A stretch of 64,000 nucleotides of DNA from Haematobia irritans (GCF_050003625.1 NC_134398.1:25699211-25763210); one strand, 5' to 3'; positions 19,501 through 32,544 are shown, counted from the first letter of the stretch. Translations and numbers: made by a program. Notes: generated by a model from the letters alone, not told the origin.

Positions 19501-21330
19501 TATACCCTCCACCATAGGATGGGGGTATATTAACTTTGTCATTCCGTTTGTAACACATCGAAATATTGCTCTAAGACCCCATAAAGTATATATATTCTGG
19601 GTCGTGGTGAAATTCTGAGTCGATCTAAGCATGTCCGTCCGTCCGTCCGTCTGTCCGGCTGTCCGTCCGTCTGTGGAAATCACGCTAACTTCCGAACGAA
19701 ACTAGCTATCGACTTGAAACTTGGCACAAGTAGTTGTTATTGATGTAGGTCGGATGGTATTGAAAATCGGCCATATCGGCCCACGTTTACGTATAGCCCC
19801 CATATAAACCGATCCCCAAATTTGGCTTGCGGAGCCTTCCGGAGCAGCAAAATTCATCCGATCCGGTTGAAATTTGGTACGTGGTCTGAGTATACGGTCT
19901 CTAACAACCATGCAAAAATTGGTCCATATCGGTCCATAATTATATATAGCCCCCATATAAACCGATTCCCAGATTTGACCTCCGGAGCCTCTTGGAGGGG
20001 CAAAATTCATCCGATCCGGTTGAAATTTGGTACCTGATGTTAGTATACGGTCTCTAACAACCATGCAAAAATTGGTCCATATCGGTCCATAAATATATAT
20101 AGCTCCCATATAAACCGATCCCCAGATTTGACCTCCGGAGCCTCTTGGAGGAGCAAACTTCATCCTACCCGATTGAAATTTGGCACATGGTGTTAGTATA
20201 TGGTCTCTAACAACCATGCAAAAACTGGTCCATATCGGTCCATAATTATATATAGCTCCCATATAAACCGATCCCCAGATTTGACCTCCGGAGCCTCTTG
20301 GAGGGGCAAAATTCATCCGATGCGTTTGAAATTGGGTACCTGATGTTAGTATACGGTCTCTAACAAGCATGCAAAAATTGGTCCATATCGGTCCATAATT
20401 ATATATAGCTCCCATATAAACCGATCCCCAGATTTGAACTCGGGAGCCTCTTGGATGAGCAAAATTCATCCGATCCAATTGAAATTTAGTACGCGGTGTT
20501 AGTATATGGTCTCTAACAACCATGCAAAAATTGGTCCATATCGGTCCATAATTATATATAGCTCTCATATAAACCGATCCCCAGATTTGACCTCCGGAGC
20601 CTCTTGGAGGAGCAAAAGTCATCCGATGCGGTTGAAATTTGGTACATTTCGTTAGTATATGGCCTCTAACTGCCATGTAAAAATTGTCAAATTTTATTAC
20701 TATAGAAAGTTTTGTCAAAATTTCATTTCTATAGAAAGTTTTGTAAAAAGTTTATTTCTATAGCAATGTTTGTCAACATTTTATTACCATAGAAAATTTT
20801 GTCAAAATTTTATTTCTATAGAAAATTTTGTAAAAAATTTATTTCTGTAGAAAATTTTGTCAACATTTTATTTCTATAGAACATTTTGTCAACATTTTAT
20901 TTCTATAGAAAATTTTGTCAACATTTTATTTCTATAGAAAATTTTGTCAAAATTTTATTGCTATAGAAAATTTTGTCAACATTTTACTTCCATAGAAAAT
21001 TTTGTCAACATTTTATTTCTATAGAAAATGTTGTCAAGTTTTTATTTCTATAGAAAATTTTGTCAAAATTTTATTTCTATAGAAAATTTTGTCAAACTGA
21101 ATTATATACGTACTTAATCGGCCTTTTTTTTTAATATATACCCCTTATGGACTAACTTACAATTTAGAAGACAGTGTTAAAAAGTTTTACGATACCTTGC
21201 CATCGGCAAGTGTTATCGCAACCCAAGTAATTCGATTGTGGATGACAGCCTTTAGTAGAAGTTCCTACGCAATCCATGGTGGAGGGTACATAAGATTCGG
21301 CCTGGCCGAACTTACGGCCGTATATACTTG
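19501..21330 (+). mobile_element. Helentron-like (INE-1/DINE-1 type) element, family A, complete
   Basis: A 5' head tataccctccaccatagg with inverted gggtata, then accccataaagtatatat and a gtccgtccgtccg run, all typical of INE-1. Five spacings of exactly 153 bp separate repeats of ggtccatatcggtccat (19921, 20074, 20227, 20380, 20533). A 29-bp satellite array (20686-21092) follows, then a tail with hairpin TTCGGC-CTG-GCCGAA and the end tatatacttg. The 338-codon minus frame here is only the 51-codon translation of the unit repeated. No Rep/helicase is seen. Confidence 0.82.
20686..21092 (+). repeat. 29-bp satellite array (14 units) within the Helentron
   Basis: Lies between the 153-bp units and the 3' tail, and is itself part of the mobile unit. 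Confidence 0.95.
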
Positions 21331-21431
21331 TTTTCAATTAACTTTCTATGTAGTAAAAATAAGTAAGAAAAATTCTTATAACACTCAAAGATATTCATAC
21401 TAAACATTGAAAGCTAGCTGAAACAGTACCT

Positions 21432-21714
21432 ACACAGAAAAAATTTCACGAAAATTGTTCCAATTAAAATTTTAATTGAGTTTGAAAAAATATTCAATTA
21501 AAAATTTAATTGATTCAACAAATTGTTTAATTGAAACAAAAATCAATCACACAAATTAATAATATCATTTATTTTTTTAATTGTATCGATTAATTTTTAA
21601 TTGACCTTCAATTAATTATATAATTGATATTATCATTTCTGTGCTTGAAGACATTTCAATTAAAAATTAATTAATTTCGTGATTGAATCAGAAAAAAACT
21701 TTTTTTGTGTGTAC
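21432..21714 (+). mobile_element. AT-rich palindromic MITE
   Basis: Full-length copy, acacagaaaaaatttcacg to tttttttgtgtg. Confidence 0.85.
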
Positions 21715-21720
21715 TGTCGA

Positions 21721-21926
21721 AAAAAAACCTTGAATTCGAAGATTTCGACCTTCGCTTAAGGATTTCGTTATTGATTACGAGCCAGAGATGCTGCTTCTTT
21801 ACTAGGATCTACCTTTAGTCTAGGCTATATAAATTTAAAATTAGGATACAGATCTCATTTATCGAATTTCCGTACTATTTTTGTGTACAAATAAATGCCA
21901 GTTTAAAAATCCAAATTATAAAAGAT
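21721..21926 (-). repeat. fragment of the ~640-bp interspersed repeat
   Basis: Contains ttgattacgagccagagatg and tctaggctatataaat, the reverse of the 3' part of the copy at 28497. Confidence 0.6.
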
Positions 21927-22162
21927 ACTTCAAAGCGAGAAAATTTTGTCTTAATTTCCAAAAAATTTTAACCCAAAGATTTTCAGACCCACTGTAACGA
22001 CGAGTTTCCTCCGGTCGCTGGGTTATTGCTCGCGGAGGAATGGTACTTCAAAGCAAGAAAATTTTGTCTTAATTTCCAAAAACTTGTAATCCAAATATTT
22101 TCAAACCCACTGCAATAACGAGTTTCCTCCGGTCGCTGGGTTTTTGCACGCGAGGGAAGGGT
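21927..22162 (+). repeat. 118-bp direct tandem repeat
   Basis: Two copies starting acttcaaagcgagaaaattt and acttcaaagcaagaaaattt, both containing cgagtttcctccggtcgctg. GC content rises here relative to the surroundings. Confidence 0.8.
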
Positions 22163-22431
22163 CCGTCACAGAAATTTGTTTGTGTAGTGACAGAGAAAGG
22201 AAAATACGGTGTTATACGTCGATATTAAAGTTTATTGATGGTAAATCATCTATAATTAGAGTGGTATATAATGACTGGAGATACGGGTGGTGTGAGCTTG
22301 TTCCGGGACATGGTACTGTTTCGATAGGTCTGGATGGGCTTGAGATGGTGGCCTGGATAAGCACACCGGACTGGACTAGCCACGTGTTTGGCCTGATCCA
22401 TCGTATGGCTGGAATGAGCGAGCTAAATGGT
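22163..22431 (+). other. GC-richer lead-in to the minisatellite, with an unrecognised open frame
   Basis: Part of a plus-strand open frame from 22144 (MHAREGSVTEIC...) that runs into the tandem repeats. The non-repeat part contains NDWRYGWCELVPGHGTVSIG. No known domain is recognised and it may be chance. Confidence 0.25.
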
Positions 22432-23330
22432 GACGTAGCCAGGTACGCTCTGGAAGACTGGGTAGCATCTTGCGCTGGCGAATCTGGGTGATGAAATTGC
22501 GACCTGGCTAAGTACGCTCTGGAAGTCTGGGCAGGATCTTGCGCTGACGAATCTGGATGATGAAATGGCGACCTGGCTAAGTACGCTCTGGAAGTCTGGG
22601 CAGGATCGTGCACTGGCGAATCTGGGTGATGAAATGGCTATCTGGTTAAGTACACCCCGTAAATCCGGTGAGACGTATGGAAACGAGACAGTGGTGAGCA
22701 TAGACAATGGGATCGTGTAGATCTGAAGAGACTGTGACCTGGGTAACTACACAAGTCAAACGTAGGGCAGAGACAATGGGATCGTGTAGATCTGGAGTGA
22801 CTGCGACCTGGGTAAGTACACAAGTCGAACGTAGAGCATAGACAATGGGATCGTGTAGATCTGAAGAGATTGTGACCTTGGTAAGTACACAAGTCAAACG
22901 AAGGGCAGAGATAATGGGATCGTGTAGATCTGGAGTGACTGCGAACTGGGTAAGTAGACAAGTCAACGAGGGCCAGAGACAATGGGATCGTGTAGATCTG
23001 GAGTGACTACGACCTGGGTAAGTACACAAGTCAAACGTAGGGCAGAGACAATGGGATCGTGTAGATCTGGAGTGGGTAAGTAGACAAGTCAAACGAGGGG
23101 CAGAGACAATGGGATCGTGTACGTCTGGAGTGAATGCGACCTGGGTAAGTACACAAGTCAAACATAGAGTAAATGGAATCGTGAAGATCTAGGGCGACCG
23201 TGACCTTGATAAGTACACAGGTCAAATATGGGATGAAGTCAATGGGATCGTGAAGATCGAGAGTGACTGTGACCTTGATAAGTACACTAGTCAAATGTAA
23301 GGCAGAGACAACGAAGATCAACGGGGATTG
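22432..23330. repeat. 69-bp minisatellite, two related unit types
   Basis: About three units of type A (gacctggctaagtacgctct) pass into about nine of type B (gacctgggtaagtacacaag), both about 69 bp long. Being a multiple of three, the length keeps frames open on both strands (23-residue periodic peptides such as DLHDPIVSALRLTCVLTQV on the minus strand). The block is much more GC-rich than the window. Several frames being open at once argues against a real protein. Confidence 0.85.
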
Positions 23331-23378
23331 CGCGCAGGGTAAATGGAATCGTGAAGATTTAGGTCCATATCTCAGATA

Positions 23379-23663
23379 CACACAAAATTTTTTTTCTGAT
23401 TCAATCACGAAATTAATTAATCCAATTAATTTTTAATTGAAATGTCTTCAATCACAGAAATGTTAGTATCAATTAAAAAATTAATTGAAGGTCAATTAAA
23501 AAGTTAATTGATCCAATTAAAAAATTAATTGATTCTATTAATTTTGTGATTGATTTTTGTTTCAATTAAAAAATTTGTTGAATCAATTAAATTTTTAATT
23601 GAATATTTTTTAAAACTCAATTAAAATTTTAATTGGAAAAATGTTCGTGATTTTTTTTGTGTG
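23379..23663 (-). mobile_element. AT-rich palindromic MITE
   Basis: Full-length reverse copy, from acacacaaaattttttttct to tgattttttttgtgtgta. Confidence 0.85.
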
Positions 23664-24060
23664 TATTTTAAAGACTATTTCTTTAAATCAAAAATGTTTT
23701 TCTTTACCTTAAGGCAAATTAGCTTTATTTCAAAGACATGCGACTTTAACTAAGGGGTCCAAATTTCAAAGATTCGTGTCCTAAATTTAAAGAAAAAAAA
23801 TTTTAATGCAAATTTATGAACTTTATTTTAATTAAAATTTCTTTATTTTAGAAAAATGTGTCCTTAGGTTACATAATCTTCCATATTAATATTTTCCATA
23901 TTCAATATGTTTTCATAGCAAAACAAAACTTTTTACAAAAAAAAAAAATTTAAACCAAAGGTTTTCAAATCCTCAAAATAAATATTCAATTTCACAGTTA
24001 ATATCTTCATACCTACATATATCTCTTTGAATCAAAATTTCATAATAGGACAATATTATA
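23664..24060 (-). repeat. partial copy of the ~640-bp interspersed repeat
   Basis: Contains the reversed core (aagacatgcgactttaac, aatttaaagaaaaaaaattt) found forward at 28680, 50880 and 53560. Confidence 0.65.
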
Positions 24061-25929
24061 TTTTTTTCTCAGTGTAAGTAAAATTCTTATAACTCTCAAA
24101 GGAATTGCTAAAGATACAAAAGCTTGCTGTAGCAGTGCTGAGTTACTGAACATAACCTAATATGAAATATTCGCAAAATCAAAGCTTGTTTTTATGGCCT
24201 ACTTTTAGGCGTTAAAAAAAATTAAATTAAACAGCATTAATTTTCTTTAATTTCTATAGTCTCAATATGTACTGTTATATAAAGACAACAGAAATTAAAG
24301 AATATTTCTGTTTTTTTTTATTTATTTATTTATTTGTTTAAACCCCTAAAAGTACATTTGGCAGTAAATTTTTATTTTTTTTTTAATTTTTCTTTTAGAG
24401 GTTCAATAACCATTAAAAAAAATTAACTCTGTAATTTCTTTATATTTCCCAATGTACAATAACATCCGCTATAGAATACGTTGGCTTATCATCCAACAAA
24501 ATAATGTTTTTATCAGCAATTTAATCTCAGTAATTTATGTGTGGATTCTTGCGCATATCAAATGCACGTTTAATAGTAATATTATCTAAAAATAGACAAT
24601 TCATAACACTAATATCACATTTAATATTTTTGGAAACAAATACAACAAAAAATCCAGTCTCTAATAAGAGGGTTAACAGTTCACAATATTAGTAGGGACA
24701 ACATGCCCAAAATTATATCATCCATTTATAGAATTGCATTATAGAATTTCTCAAATGAATCGAAAAGATATGGATATTGTTGGAAGGAAGATAAACTACA
24801 GACAATTAGTAGGTCCCATGTGATATCTTTGATAATGGTCATTGTGTTTTATATTTATTTATTCGTGTCTCTAGTTTGTATTTTTATTGACAACCTGGTC
24901 ATACTATTCATCTACAATAATATAATGTGATTTCTTAGAAGAGGGAAAATTACATATGAGGCAATACATACAGGGCAAAACGCTGAATAAAATATTAAAA
25001 AATTTTTAATTGGTTTAAAATTTTAACATGGTTTCTAATTTTTTTTTTAACTGAAAAATCGGTAGAAATAGTTTTGGAATTAAATTCCAAAAATAATTCT
25101 ATGCATGGATTTTGCATACTTTAGGGATGGTATGCTACCAATTAAGTATAGCATATCTTCAGGCTCAAAATATAAAGAAGTTTCTCTCAGAAATATTTTT
25201 TATATGATATGTATAAGACATACGCTACAAAAGTTTGTCTGATTCAATACGTAATCAATTAACAAATGCTAGCATAAAAGTCTAAATTATAACGAGTACG
25301 TCAATGTAGAAAATTAATTAATTCCAAAAAACCAAAGATATAAAATCCTCCAAAAAAGTCTTAGGTTGCGTAATCTTTAATACCATGTAAACAAAACGAA
25401 TGAAATGAATTTATCTAAGTTTTTTTTCTATGGAATTTTGAAATCATATGGGTTTGAAATTATATAAATAAAATTTAATCTAACAATCATTTATCCTTTA
25501 GTTTTTCTAAAACCACTCCTGGTGTTTGAATTTTCCGGGGAGCTACCAGGTTTACATACTATCGAATTTCTTTGTATATTTTCAGGCGAAACGTTATGGT
25601 ATGAAATGGGGAAAATGCTTACAAATCTAGTGTTTGCCTCGTAATTAATGAATTAATGAAAAAATGGCGCAACATGACAAAAAAGAAATGTCACAAAATT
25701 GTAAAAGGTATGGCATTTAGTGGTACAACAACAATGTGTCACGTGAAAAGTGGCAAATGTGCTTACATTAGCAAAACATTAATACTCGGTAGCACGGTTG
25801 TCACAGTTGGTAGAATTCTACCATACAAAATAGACTTTTTACTGTTTGGTAGAATTCTTGATGTTTTACTAGATTTTGCACAATATTCCTCTCCAACTAC
25901 CTTTTAGTTCACTAATATAATATTCATTA
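24061..25929. other. unique AT-rich intron sequence
   Basis: No gene found. A small frame at 25656-25907 lies in a degenerate gtggcaca/taccaa repeat stretch. A (tatt)n tract occurs near 24317. The paired motif ttggtagaattcta appears twice near 25810-25860. Confidence 0.45.
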
Positions 25930-27483
25930 ATTTTCTATAGAAATAAAATTTTGACAAAATTTTCTGTAGAAATAAAATTTTGACAAAATTTTCTATAGAC
26001 ATAAAATTTTGACAAAATTTTCTAGAGAAATAAAATTTTGATGAAATTTTCCATAGCAATTAAAATTTTTACAAAATTTTCTATAAAAATTCGATGAGAA
26101 ATAAAATTTTCTATAGAAATAAAATTTTGACAAAATTTTCTATAGAAATAAATTTTTGACAAAATTTTCTATAGCAATTAAAATTTCGACAAAATTTTCT
26201 ATAGAGATAAAATTTTGACAAAATTTTCTTTAGAAATATTATCTTGACAAAATTTTCTGTAGAAATAAAATTTTGACAAAATTTTCTATAGAAATATAAT
26301 TTTGAAAAAATTTTCTATAGAAATAAAATTTTGACAAAATTTTCTATAGAAATAAAATTTTGACAAAATTTTCTATCAAAATAAAATTTTGACAAAATTT
26401 TCTATCAAAATAAAATTTTGACAAAATTTTCTATCAAAATAAAATTTTGACAAAATTTTCTATAGAAATAAAATTTTGACATTTTCTATAGAAATAACAT
26501 TTTTACAAAATTTTCTATCAAAATAAAATTGACTATATTTTCTATAGCAATTAAAATTTTGAGAAAGTTGTCTATAGAAATAAAATTTTGACAAAATTTT
26601 CTATAGCAGTTAAAATTTTGACAAAATTTTCTATAGAGATAAAATTTTGACAAAATTTTCTATAGAGATAAAAATTTTCTATGGAAATAAAAATTTTGAC
26701 AACATTTTGAAAAATTTTTTTATAGAAATAAAATTTTGACAAATTTCTCTATAGAAATAAAATTTTGACAAAATTCTCTATAGAAATAAAATTTTGACAA
26801 AATTTTCTATCAAAATAAAATTTTGACATTTTCTATAGAAATAACATTTTTACAAAATTTTCTATCAAAATAAAATTTTGACAAAATTTTCTATAGCAAT
26901 TAAAATTTTGAGAAAGTTGTCTATAGAAATAAAATTTTGACAAAATTTTCTTTAGAAATACAATTTTGACAAAATTTTTTATAGAAATAAAATTTTGACA
27001 AAATTTTCTATCGAAATAATATTTTGACAAATTTTTCTATAGAAATTAATAGTTTGACAAAATTTTCTATAGAAATATAATTTTGACAAAATTTTCTATA
27101 GAGATATCATTTTGGCAAAATTTTCTATCAAAATAAAATTTTGAAAAAAATTTTTATAGATAAACAATTTTGACAAAATTTTCTATAGCAATTAAAATTT
27201 TGACAAAGTTGTCTATAGAATTAAAATTTTGACAAAATTTTCTATAGAAATAAAATGTTGACAAAATTTTCTATAGAAATAAAATTTTGACAAAATTTTC
27301 TATAGAAATAAAATTTTGACAAAATTTTCTATAGAAATAAAATTTTGACAAAATTTTCTATAGAAATAAAATTTTGACAAAATTTTCTATAGAAATAAAA
27401 TTTTGACAAAATTTTCTATAGCAGTAAAAATTTTGACAAAATTTTCTATAGAGATAAAATTTTGACAAAATTTTCTATAGAAA
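25930..27483 (-). repeat. 29-bp satellite array (about 53 units), the largest
   Basis: Reverse-oriented units. Runs of near-identical units occur at 26340-26460 (tatcaaaataaaatttt variant) and about 27240-27420. A segment of several units seems duplicated (26460-26600 and 26815-26940 share the same unusual variants). Confidence 0.95.
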
Positions 27484-28496
27484 TGTTTCTTCATTTATTA
27501 TCATTTATTATATTTTTTGGCTCTCGCCTGAAAGTATGCAATGGTATCTTAACACAAATAACTTTAATTTACAATACAAACTTTCAAATCGAATTTAAAC
27601 AAACAAAAGACTTTATTTTTATTAAAAACAGCGATGACAATTTTCTGTTTCTCTCTTAAATGGACTCATCCATATGCGCCATGTATACCATAAAAAAACT
27701 ACATAATATTCTTTGTTTTCATTATCACTATCTACAATATTTGGTAAAATGCCAAACCTTTAATATAATATACACATTTAGTTTGTATTGAATAGATAGA
27801 TGGTTATACATTTAACAGACATCAAAACATTTTTCCTAAAAGGCAAAAAAAAAAAACAAAGCATGGTGGTGGAGAAAACCAAACAGAATACAAATTTTGT
27901 TGATCTATTTACCATGTACAATTTTTATGTTAATCAAATCAAAATCAAGGAAGGCTATTTCCCCCAAGGGTTAGGGTAAGTAAACAAACACAAATTATTA
28001 TTGGATACAAAACATTATCCCGTGCCGGTGGCATAATATATTCATTATGTGGGAGGGTAGATCTATGAATTATGCACAAAAACCGCCACCACCCATCATG
28101 CTGTCTGTCGCGCTATTTGATTTTTGTGTATTTTTCCCCGAAATAATGCCAAATGTCGAATTTGCGACAATTGTTAGCTGAACAAAACACCTAAATGAAG
28201 CGTGAAAGTGATACAGACCAACCCAAAATCAATGTCATCAAAATTTTAAATTAAATATACAGAACAAAAAGAGTTGGTATCCCAAAAGACAATAAATGTC
28301 AATTGAGTGGTTAACATGAAGGAATGTTCGAGCAAAAACAAAACGCTTTAGAATGTCAATAGAAATTTGCAAGACAATTGCTAAGGGGAGCGTATTTCTT
28401 AAAAATTCTCAATAATTTTGAAGGGACATTTGCAAAATAAACATTCAAATTACACAAAAAACAGGTATATACCGAATATTATGTACCTGCCACCAT
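27484..28496. other. unique, repeat-free stretch
   Basis: About 1 kb without the window's repeat families. It includes a less AT-rich part (28020-28150) with tgccggtggcataatat and ccgccaccacccatcatg. It could be a conserved non-coding element, but this cannot be judged from one sequence. Confidence 0.4.
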
Positions 28497-29149
28497 GCAC
28501 TGAAAAAAATATGTACGTTGTATTAAAGATTACGAAACATAAATTTTAGGATATGCAATTTTACACAATATTAAGGACAAATTTCTTTAAAATAATGAAA
28601 TTTTAATTAAAAGAAAGTTTATTATCATTGTTTTTAAAAATTGTTTTTTTTTATTAAATTTAGGACATAAATTTTAGAAATTTGTGTCTGCCCCGTTAAA
28701 GTCGTATGTCTTTGAACTAGGGACAATTTTCCTTAAAGTAAATCAACACCTTTTCTGATTTAAAGAAATCGTCCTTAAAATAACTGATATGATGCATCTT
28801 TAGATTTAAGATAGAAACGCTTCAAATATAGTAGGCTATGTCTTATTTTGATTTTTTTGTATTTTTGGTTTAAAGATTCTTTGGAATTAAGAAAACATTT
28901 TTTAGTTTGAAGTATATGTTATAATTTGGATTTCTTTGTCATTTCTTTGTACGTGAAAAGCTTTATTAACATACCGGGAGACAGAAAATTCGATAAATGA
29001 GTTTTGTTTCTTAATTTTAATTTTATTGATTCTAGATTTAAAGCCAGATAATTTACTAAAGATTTTGTTTATTTTAAAGAAGCCGCATCTTTGGCTCGTA
29101 ATCAATACCAATCTTTAAAGGGAGGTCAAAATCGTTGGATCCAAGGAAT
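28497..29149 (+). repeat. ~640-bp interspersed repeat, most complete copy
   Basis: Begins cactgaaaaaaatatgtacg and ends gaggtcaaaatcgttggatc. Short tttaaag/cttaaa motifs recur throughout. Related copies lie at 50726, 53374 and 61206. No terminal repeats or coding frame were found, so its class is open. Confidence 0.75.
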
Positions 29150-30896
29150 TTTCGCGTGGTAATTATTGGACAAAATTTCAACAGGATCTGATCACAATTT
29201 GTTACTCCATGAGATATCAAAAGTCAATTCTTGGGGAGACGGTTAATATGGAGGCTGTATATTATTATAGACCGATATCGACGAATTTTTGCACACTTAT
29301 TAGTGGCATTTTATACCAACTAACTGGTTGTTAAAGATAATATAGTAAAATCGCATACAAACTTTCAATCGGATCGGATGAAATTTGATCTTCCAAAGGG
29401 CTACGGAAGTAAAATCGGAGGATCGTTTCATATGTGTGCTATATATTATAATGGACTGTCAAAATTTTTATTTTTATACAAAATTTTTTCAAAATTTTAT
29501 TTCTGTAGAAAATTGTTTCAAAATTTTATTTCTATAGAAAATTTTGTCAAAATTTTATTTCTATAGAAAATTTTGTCAAAATTTTATTTCTAAAAAAATC
29601 TGTCAAAATTTTATTTCTATAGAAAATTTTGTCAAAATTTTATTTCTATACAAAATTTTGTCAAAATTTTATTTCTATAGAAAAATTTGTCAAAATTTTA
29701 TTTCTATAGGAAATGTTATCAAAATTTTATTTCTATCGAAACTTTTTTAAAATTTTATTTCTATAGAAAATTTTATCAAAATTATATTTCGCAAGAAAAT
29801 TTTATCAAAATTATATTTCTGTAGAAAATTTGTCCAAATTTTATTTCTATAGAAAAAATTGTCAAAATTTTATTTCTATAGAAAATTTTGTCAAAATTGT
29901 ATTTCTATAGGAAATTTCGTCAAAACTTTCTTGCTATAGCAAATTATGTCAAAATTTTATTTCTATAGGAAATGTTGTCAAAATTTTAGTTTTATAGGAA
30001 ATTTTGTCAACATTTTATTTCTATAGGAAATTTTGTCAAAATTTTATTTCTATAGAAAATGTTGTCAAAATTTTATTTCTATAGAAAATTTTGTCAAAAT
30101 TTTATTTCTATCGACAATTTTGTCAAAATTTTATTTCTATAGGAAATTTTGTCAAAATTTTATTTCTATAGAAAATTTTGCCAAAATTTTAGTTTTATAG
30201 GAAATTTTGTCAACATTTTATTTCTATAGGAAATTTTGTCAAAATTTTATTTCTATAGAAAATGTTGTCAAAATTTTATTTCTATAGAAAATTTTGTCAA
30301 AATTTTATTTCTATAGACTATTTTGTCAAAATTTTATTTCTATAGAAAATTTTGTCAACATTTTATTTCTATAGAAAATTTTGTCAAAATTTTATTTCTA
30401 TAGAAAAATTTGTCAAAATTTTATTTCTATAGAAAAATTTGTCCAAATTTTATTTCTATAGAAAATTTTGTCAAATTTTTATTTCTATAGAAAATTTTGT
30501 CAAAATTTTATTTCTATAGAAAAATTTGTCAAAATTTTATTTCTATAGAAAAATTTGTCCAAATTTTATTTCAATAGAAAAATTTGCCAAAATATTATTT
30601 CTATAGAAAATGTTGTCAATATTTTATTTCTTTAGAAAATTTTGTCAAAAATTTAATTTTTCTACTTTATCTACACCAATAACAACTACTTGTACCAAGT
30701 TTCAAGTCGATAGCTTGTTTTGTTCGGAAGTCAGCGTGATTTCAACAGAGGGACGGACATAGCTAGATCGACTCAGAATTTTACCACGACCCAGAATAAA
30801 TGTACTTTATGGGGTCTGAGATCAATATTTCGAAGTGTTACAAACGGAATGACAAAGTTCATAAATCCGCCATCATATGGTAAAGGGGTATAAAAA
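29150..30896 (-). mobile_element. Helentron-like element, reverse orientation, with a large satellite array
   Basis: The right end is the INE-1 head reversed (gggtctgagatcaatatttc, gacggacatagctagatcga, ggggtataaaaattag). The left part has diverged units (gaccgatatcgacgaatttt, atcggatcggatgaaatttg). Between them lies the array 29459-30655. The 3' hairpin end is missing. Confidence 0.7.
29459..30655 (+). repeat. 29-bp satellite array (about 41 units)
   Basis: Includes a higher-order duplication: a run of units with the tagttttataggaaattt variant occurs twice (near 29980 and 30190). Confidence 0.95.
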
Positions 30897-31580
30897 TTAG
30901 TTGAAAAAATTTGAGACTTTGACTTAAAAAATTAATTTATGAGTCCAATGTGGATTATAACGATGTCCCGTTTTGACTTCCTGGGGGTCTAAAAAAAACG
31001 AAATTTTTTCCCCAATGTAATCCTAATTAATTTTTATTAAATTAATCATGCTTTTCTTACAAAAAAAATGTATTTATTTTCGGTAGCCCATTATCGTACT
31101 TAGCGGTCACCAGAGGTTATTAAACATCGCAAATCGTTTAGTTGTAAACCAAAAATAGCAAAACATTTCACACAAATCGATTGAGAGATGATAGATGGTT
31201 GCGCTATGTGTTAGTTTGAAGAATTCACCTGCTTTGAATTAGGGAATGCCATGCATTTTTTTTTCAAAATTTGGGAATGTCTGCTATTGAATTTGTTTTT
31301 CTCAAAAAAGATTACAGAAAGTCGAATTCGAATTTTCATTTTTTTTTTTGCACACAATCGAAAAGTTGATTTTCGATTTTTGTATCCCTAATTTGTTCTT
31401 TCTATTGCATTTCTCATCTTTATCTGCTGACTCAGTCATGCGGAATAAAATCTTTTAAGGGATACGTAGTACAAATAAATGTATTAATTGAAAGTAAAAC
31501 AGATGATGAACTGATTTGTCAATACATTAAATTTGTAAATTTGTGATATAGTATAGGTCAATTAAAAACAATGAATAGAT
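30897..31580. other. unique AT-rich intron sequence
   Basis: No recognised repeat or gene. Holds cttagcggtcaccagaggtt near 31100. Confidence 0.5.
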
Positions 31581-32544
31581 AATTTTTTCTATAGAAATAA
31601 AATTTTTACAAAATTTTCGATAGAAAAAAAAATTTATACAAAAATTGTTATGGAAATAAAACTTTAACAAAATTTTCTATAGAAATAAAATTTTGACAAA
31701 ATTTTCTATATAAATAAAATTTTTACAAAATTTTCTATAGAAATCAAATTTTGACAAAATTTTCTATAGAAATCAAATTTTGACAAAATTTTCTATAGAA
31801 ATCAAATTTTGACAAAATTTTCTATAGAAATCAAATTTTGACAAAATTTTCTATAGAAATCAAATTTTGACAAAATTTTCTATAGAAATAAAATTTTGAC
31901 AAAATTTTCTATAGAAATAAAATTTTGACAAAATTTTCTATAGAAATAAAATTTTGACAAAATTTTCTATAGAAATAAAATTTTGACAAAATTTTCTATA
32001 GAAATAAAATTTTGACAAAATTTTCTATAGAAATAAAATTTTGACAACATTTTCTATAGAAATGAAATTTTGACAAAATTTTTTATAGAAATAAAATTTT
32101 TACGAAATTTTCTATAGAATTAAAATTTTGACAAAATTTTCTATAGAAATAAAATGTTCATAAATTTTTTTTATAGAAATAAAATGTTAACAAAATTTTT
32201 TTATAGAAATAAAATGTTGACAAAGTTTTCTAAAGAAATAACATTTTGGAAAAATTTTCTATAGAAATAAAATTTTGACAATATTTTTTTATAGAAATAA
32301 AATTTTGAAAAATTTTTTTTATAGAAATAAAATATTGACCAAATTTTCTATAGAAATGAAATGTTAACAAAATTTTCTATAGAAATAAAATTTTGGTAAA
32401 ATATTCTATAGATATAAAATTTTGACAACATTTTCTATAGAAATAAAATTTTGACAAAATTTTCTATAGAAATACAATTTTGACAAAATTTTCTATAGAA
32501 ATGAAATTTTGACATAATTTCCTATAGAAATATAATTTTGACAT
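31581..32544 (-). repeat. 29-bp satellite array (about 33 units)
   Basis: Five neighbouring units (31740-31870) share atcaaattttgacaaaattt, followed by about six units of the standard aaataaaattttgac type. This shows block-wise spreading of variants. Confidence 0.95.

Noticed and set aside
19702..20718. 338-codon minus-strand open frame, the longest in the window
   Set aside because: It is the 153-bp Helentron unit read as 51-codon repeats. It has no start context or known domain. The shared 51-codon pattern is kept as a finding, not as a gene.
22638..23408. Minus-strand open frames of 94-171 codons
   Set aside because: They translate the 69-bp minisatellite, and several frames are open over the same DNA.
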